Shown here: positions 26,050 through 26,435 of the stretch, in pieces
Layout: the number at the start of each line of letters is the position of its first letter
Position numbering within the stretch: the first letter of the stretch is position 1
Assembly (NCBI GenBank): GCA_024635735.1
Contig: JAGXII010000119.1
Coordinates: 1-26,435, forward strand
Direction: 5' to 3'
DNA: 26,435 bases
Origin: Christiangramia sp.
Lineage (GTDB): Bacteria; Bacteroidota; Bacteroidia; Flavobacteriales; Flavobacteriaceae
Notes under the pieces: model-generated
Database searches by the model: none
What the model saw: the letters and a program-made list of their open reading frames with translations, nothing else
What the model was told of the DNA's origin: nothing
Position numbers and translations under genes: made by a program

Positions 26050-26061
26050 AATGATTTTCCA

Positions 26062-26435
26062 ATGAAAATATTACCGCTATCTGGTTTGTTGCTAGTTATT
26101 ATTCTATTAAGCTCCTGCGCTTCAAATCCCTATTCGAAAACAAATAGATATTATAAAAAAAGAGCCAGGGAATATTCAAAACAGATTTCAGAATTTACTC
26201 CTGAAAAAGACAAAGAAACAGACACATTAAATTATGGCCAGTATGCGGTGGGAACTACAAATTTTAACCTCAGAAGGCCAAACTATGTGGTTATTCATCA
26301 CACTGCTCAGGATTCGGTAGGCCAAACTCTTTATACTTTTACACTGCCAAGAACCCAGGTTAGTGCTCATTACATAATTGCCAATAATGGAGAAATTTAT
26401 CATATGCTGAATGATTATTATCGCGCATGGCATGG
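26062..26435 (+). CDS. N-acetylmuramoyl-L-alanine amidase (Amidase_2/AmiD-like) lipoprotein, 3'-truncated by window edge
   Basis: An open frame of 124 codons runs off the window. The start MKILPLSGLLLVIILLSSC gives a signal peptide and lipobox (C19). After a charged linker of about 40 residues comes an Amidase_2 start: RRPNYVVIHHTAQ (first zinc histidine probably H79), then TLPRTQVSAHYIIANNGEIYHM and RAWH, the classical N-acetylmuramoyl-L-alanine amidase/PGRP pattern. The enzyme cleaves the MurNAc-L-Ala bond of peptidoglycan or muropeptides, here at the outer membrane as in AmiD. It begins 12 bp after the NagB-LmbE stop, so co-transcription is likely; it links this operon to peptidoglycan amino sugars. 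The C-terminal zinc ligands are outside the window. Confidence 0.88.
   Translation, partial: MKILPLSGLLLVIILLSSCASNPYSKTNRYYKKRAREYSKQISEFTPEKDKETDTLNYGQYAVGTTNFNLRRPNYVVIHHTAQDSVGQTLYTFTLPRTQVSAHYIIANNGEIYHMLNDYYRAWH

Overview
The window looks like chromosome of a Bacteroidota bacterium, most likely a marine-type member of the Flavobacteriaceae (Gramella, Zunongwangia or Salegentibacter-like). The reasons are the AT-rich DNA, a SusC/SusD outer-membrane pair, lipoprotein and -FSQ/-SAQ signal peptides, FG-GAP/ASPIC-UnbV lipoproteins, general lack of Shine-Dalgarno sequences, and one good Bacteroidota-type promoter (TAnnTTTG). The genus is an inference from style, not from a search.

Layout. 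Positions 1-390 hold a tRNA-Val(GAC) with its terminator and a second terminator, both on the minus strand. At 685-4632 (minus) lie a secreted GH3 beta-N-acetylhexosaminidase/beta-lactamase-fold fusion and a secreted ChbG/YdjC-like deacetylase. Divergent from these, 4819-6836 (plus) carries a secreted Dabb protein and a haem-motif FG-GAP lipoprotein gene split by a one-base frameshift. From 21334 down to 6912 (minus) runs a long cluster: susC, susD, a 1124-residue FG-GAP/ASPIC lipoprotein, a GMC flavodehydrogenase, a Tat-targeted TIM-barrel sugar isomerase/epimerase-like protein, a Tat-targeted gluconate-2-dehydrogenase-subunit-3-like protein, a TolB-like propeller protein and a membrane protein of unknown function. 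Upstream of susC on the same strand is a NagX/HGSNAT-like membrane protein (22630-21497). Divergent from it (22833 onward, plus) are a ROK-family repressor, a NagB-LmbE fusion enzyme and, cut by the window edge, an Amidase_2 lipoprotein.

How it may work together. The outer genes (GH3 hexosaminidase, ChbG-like deacetylase, NagX-like protein, ROK regulator, deaminase-deacetylase fusion, amidase) all point to N-acetylated amino sugars from chitin or peptidoglycan. The inner module (SusCD for uptake; GMC flavoenzyme with a predicted 3Fe-4S cysteine motif and a small Tat-carried partner; sugar-isomerase-like protein) looks like a periplasmic sugar-oxidation system of the kind associated with 3-keto-glycoside chemistry. 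The notable proposal is that an amino-sugar glycoside is imported by SusCD, oxidised and processed in the periplasm, and finished in the cytoplasm by the NagB-LmbE fusion. The individual families are recognisable; the combined pathway and its substrate are inference. No CRISPR array, insertion sequence, phage gene or rRNA was seen.
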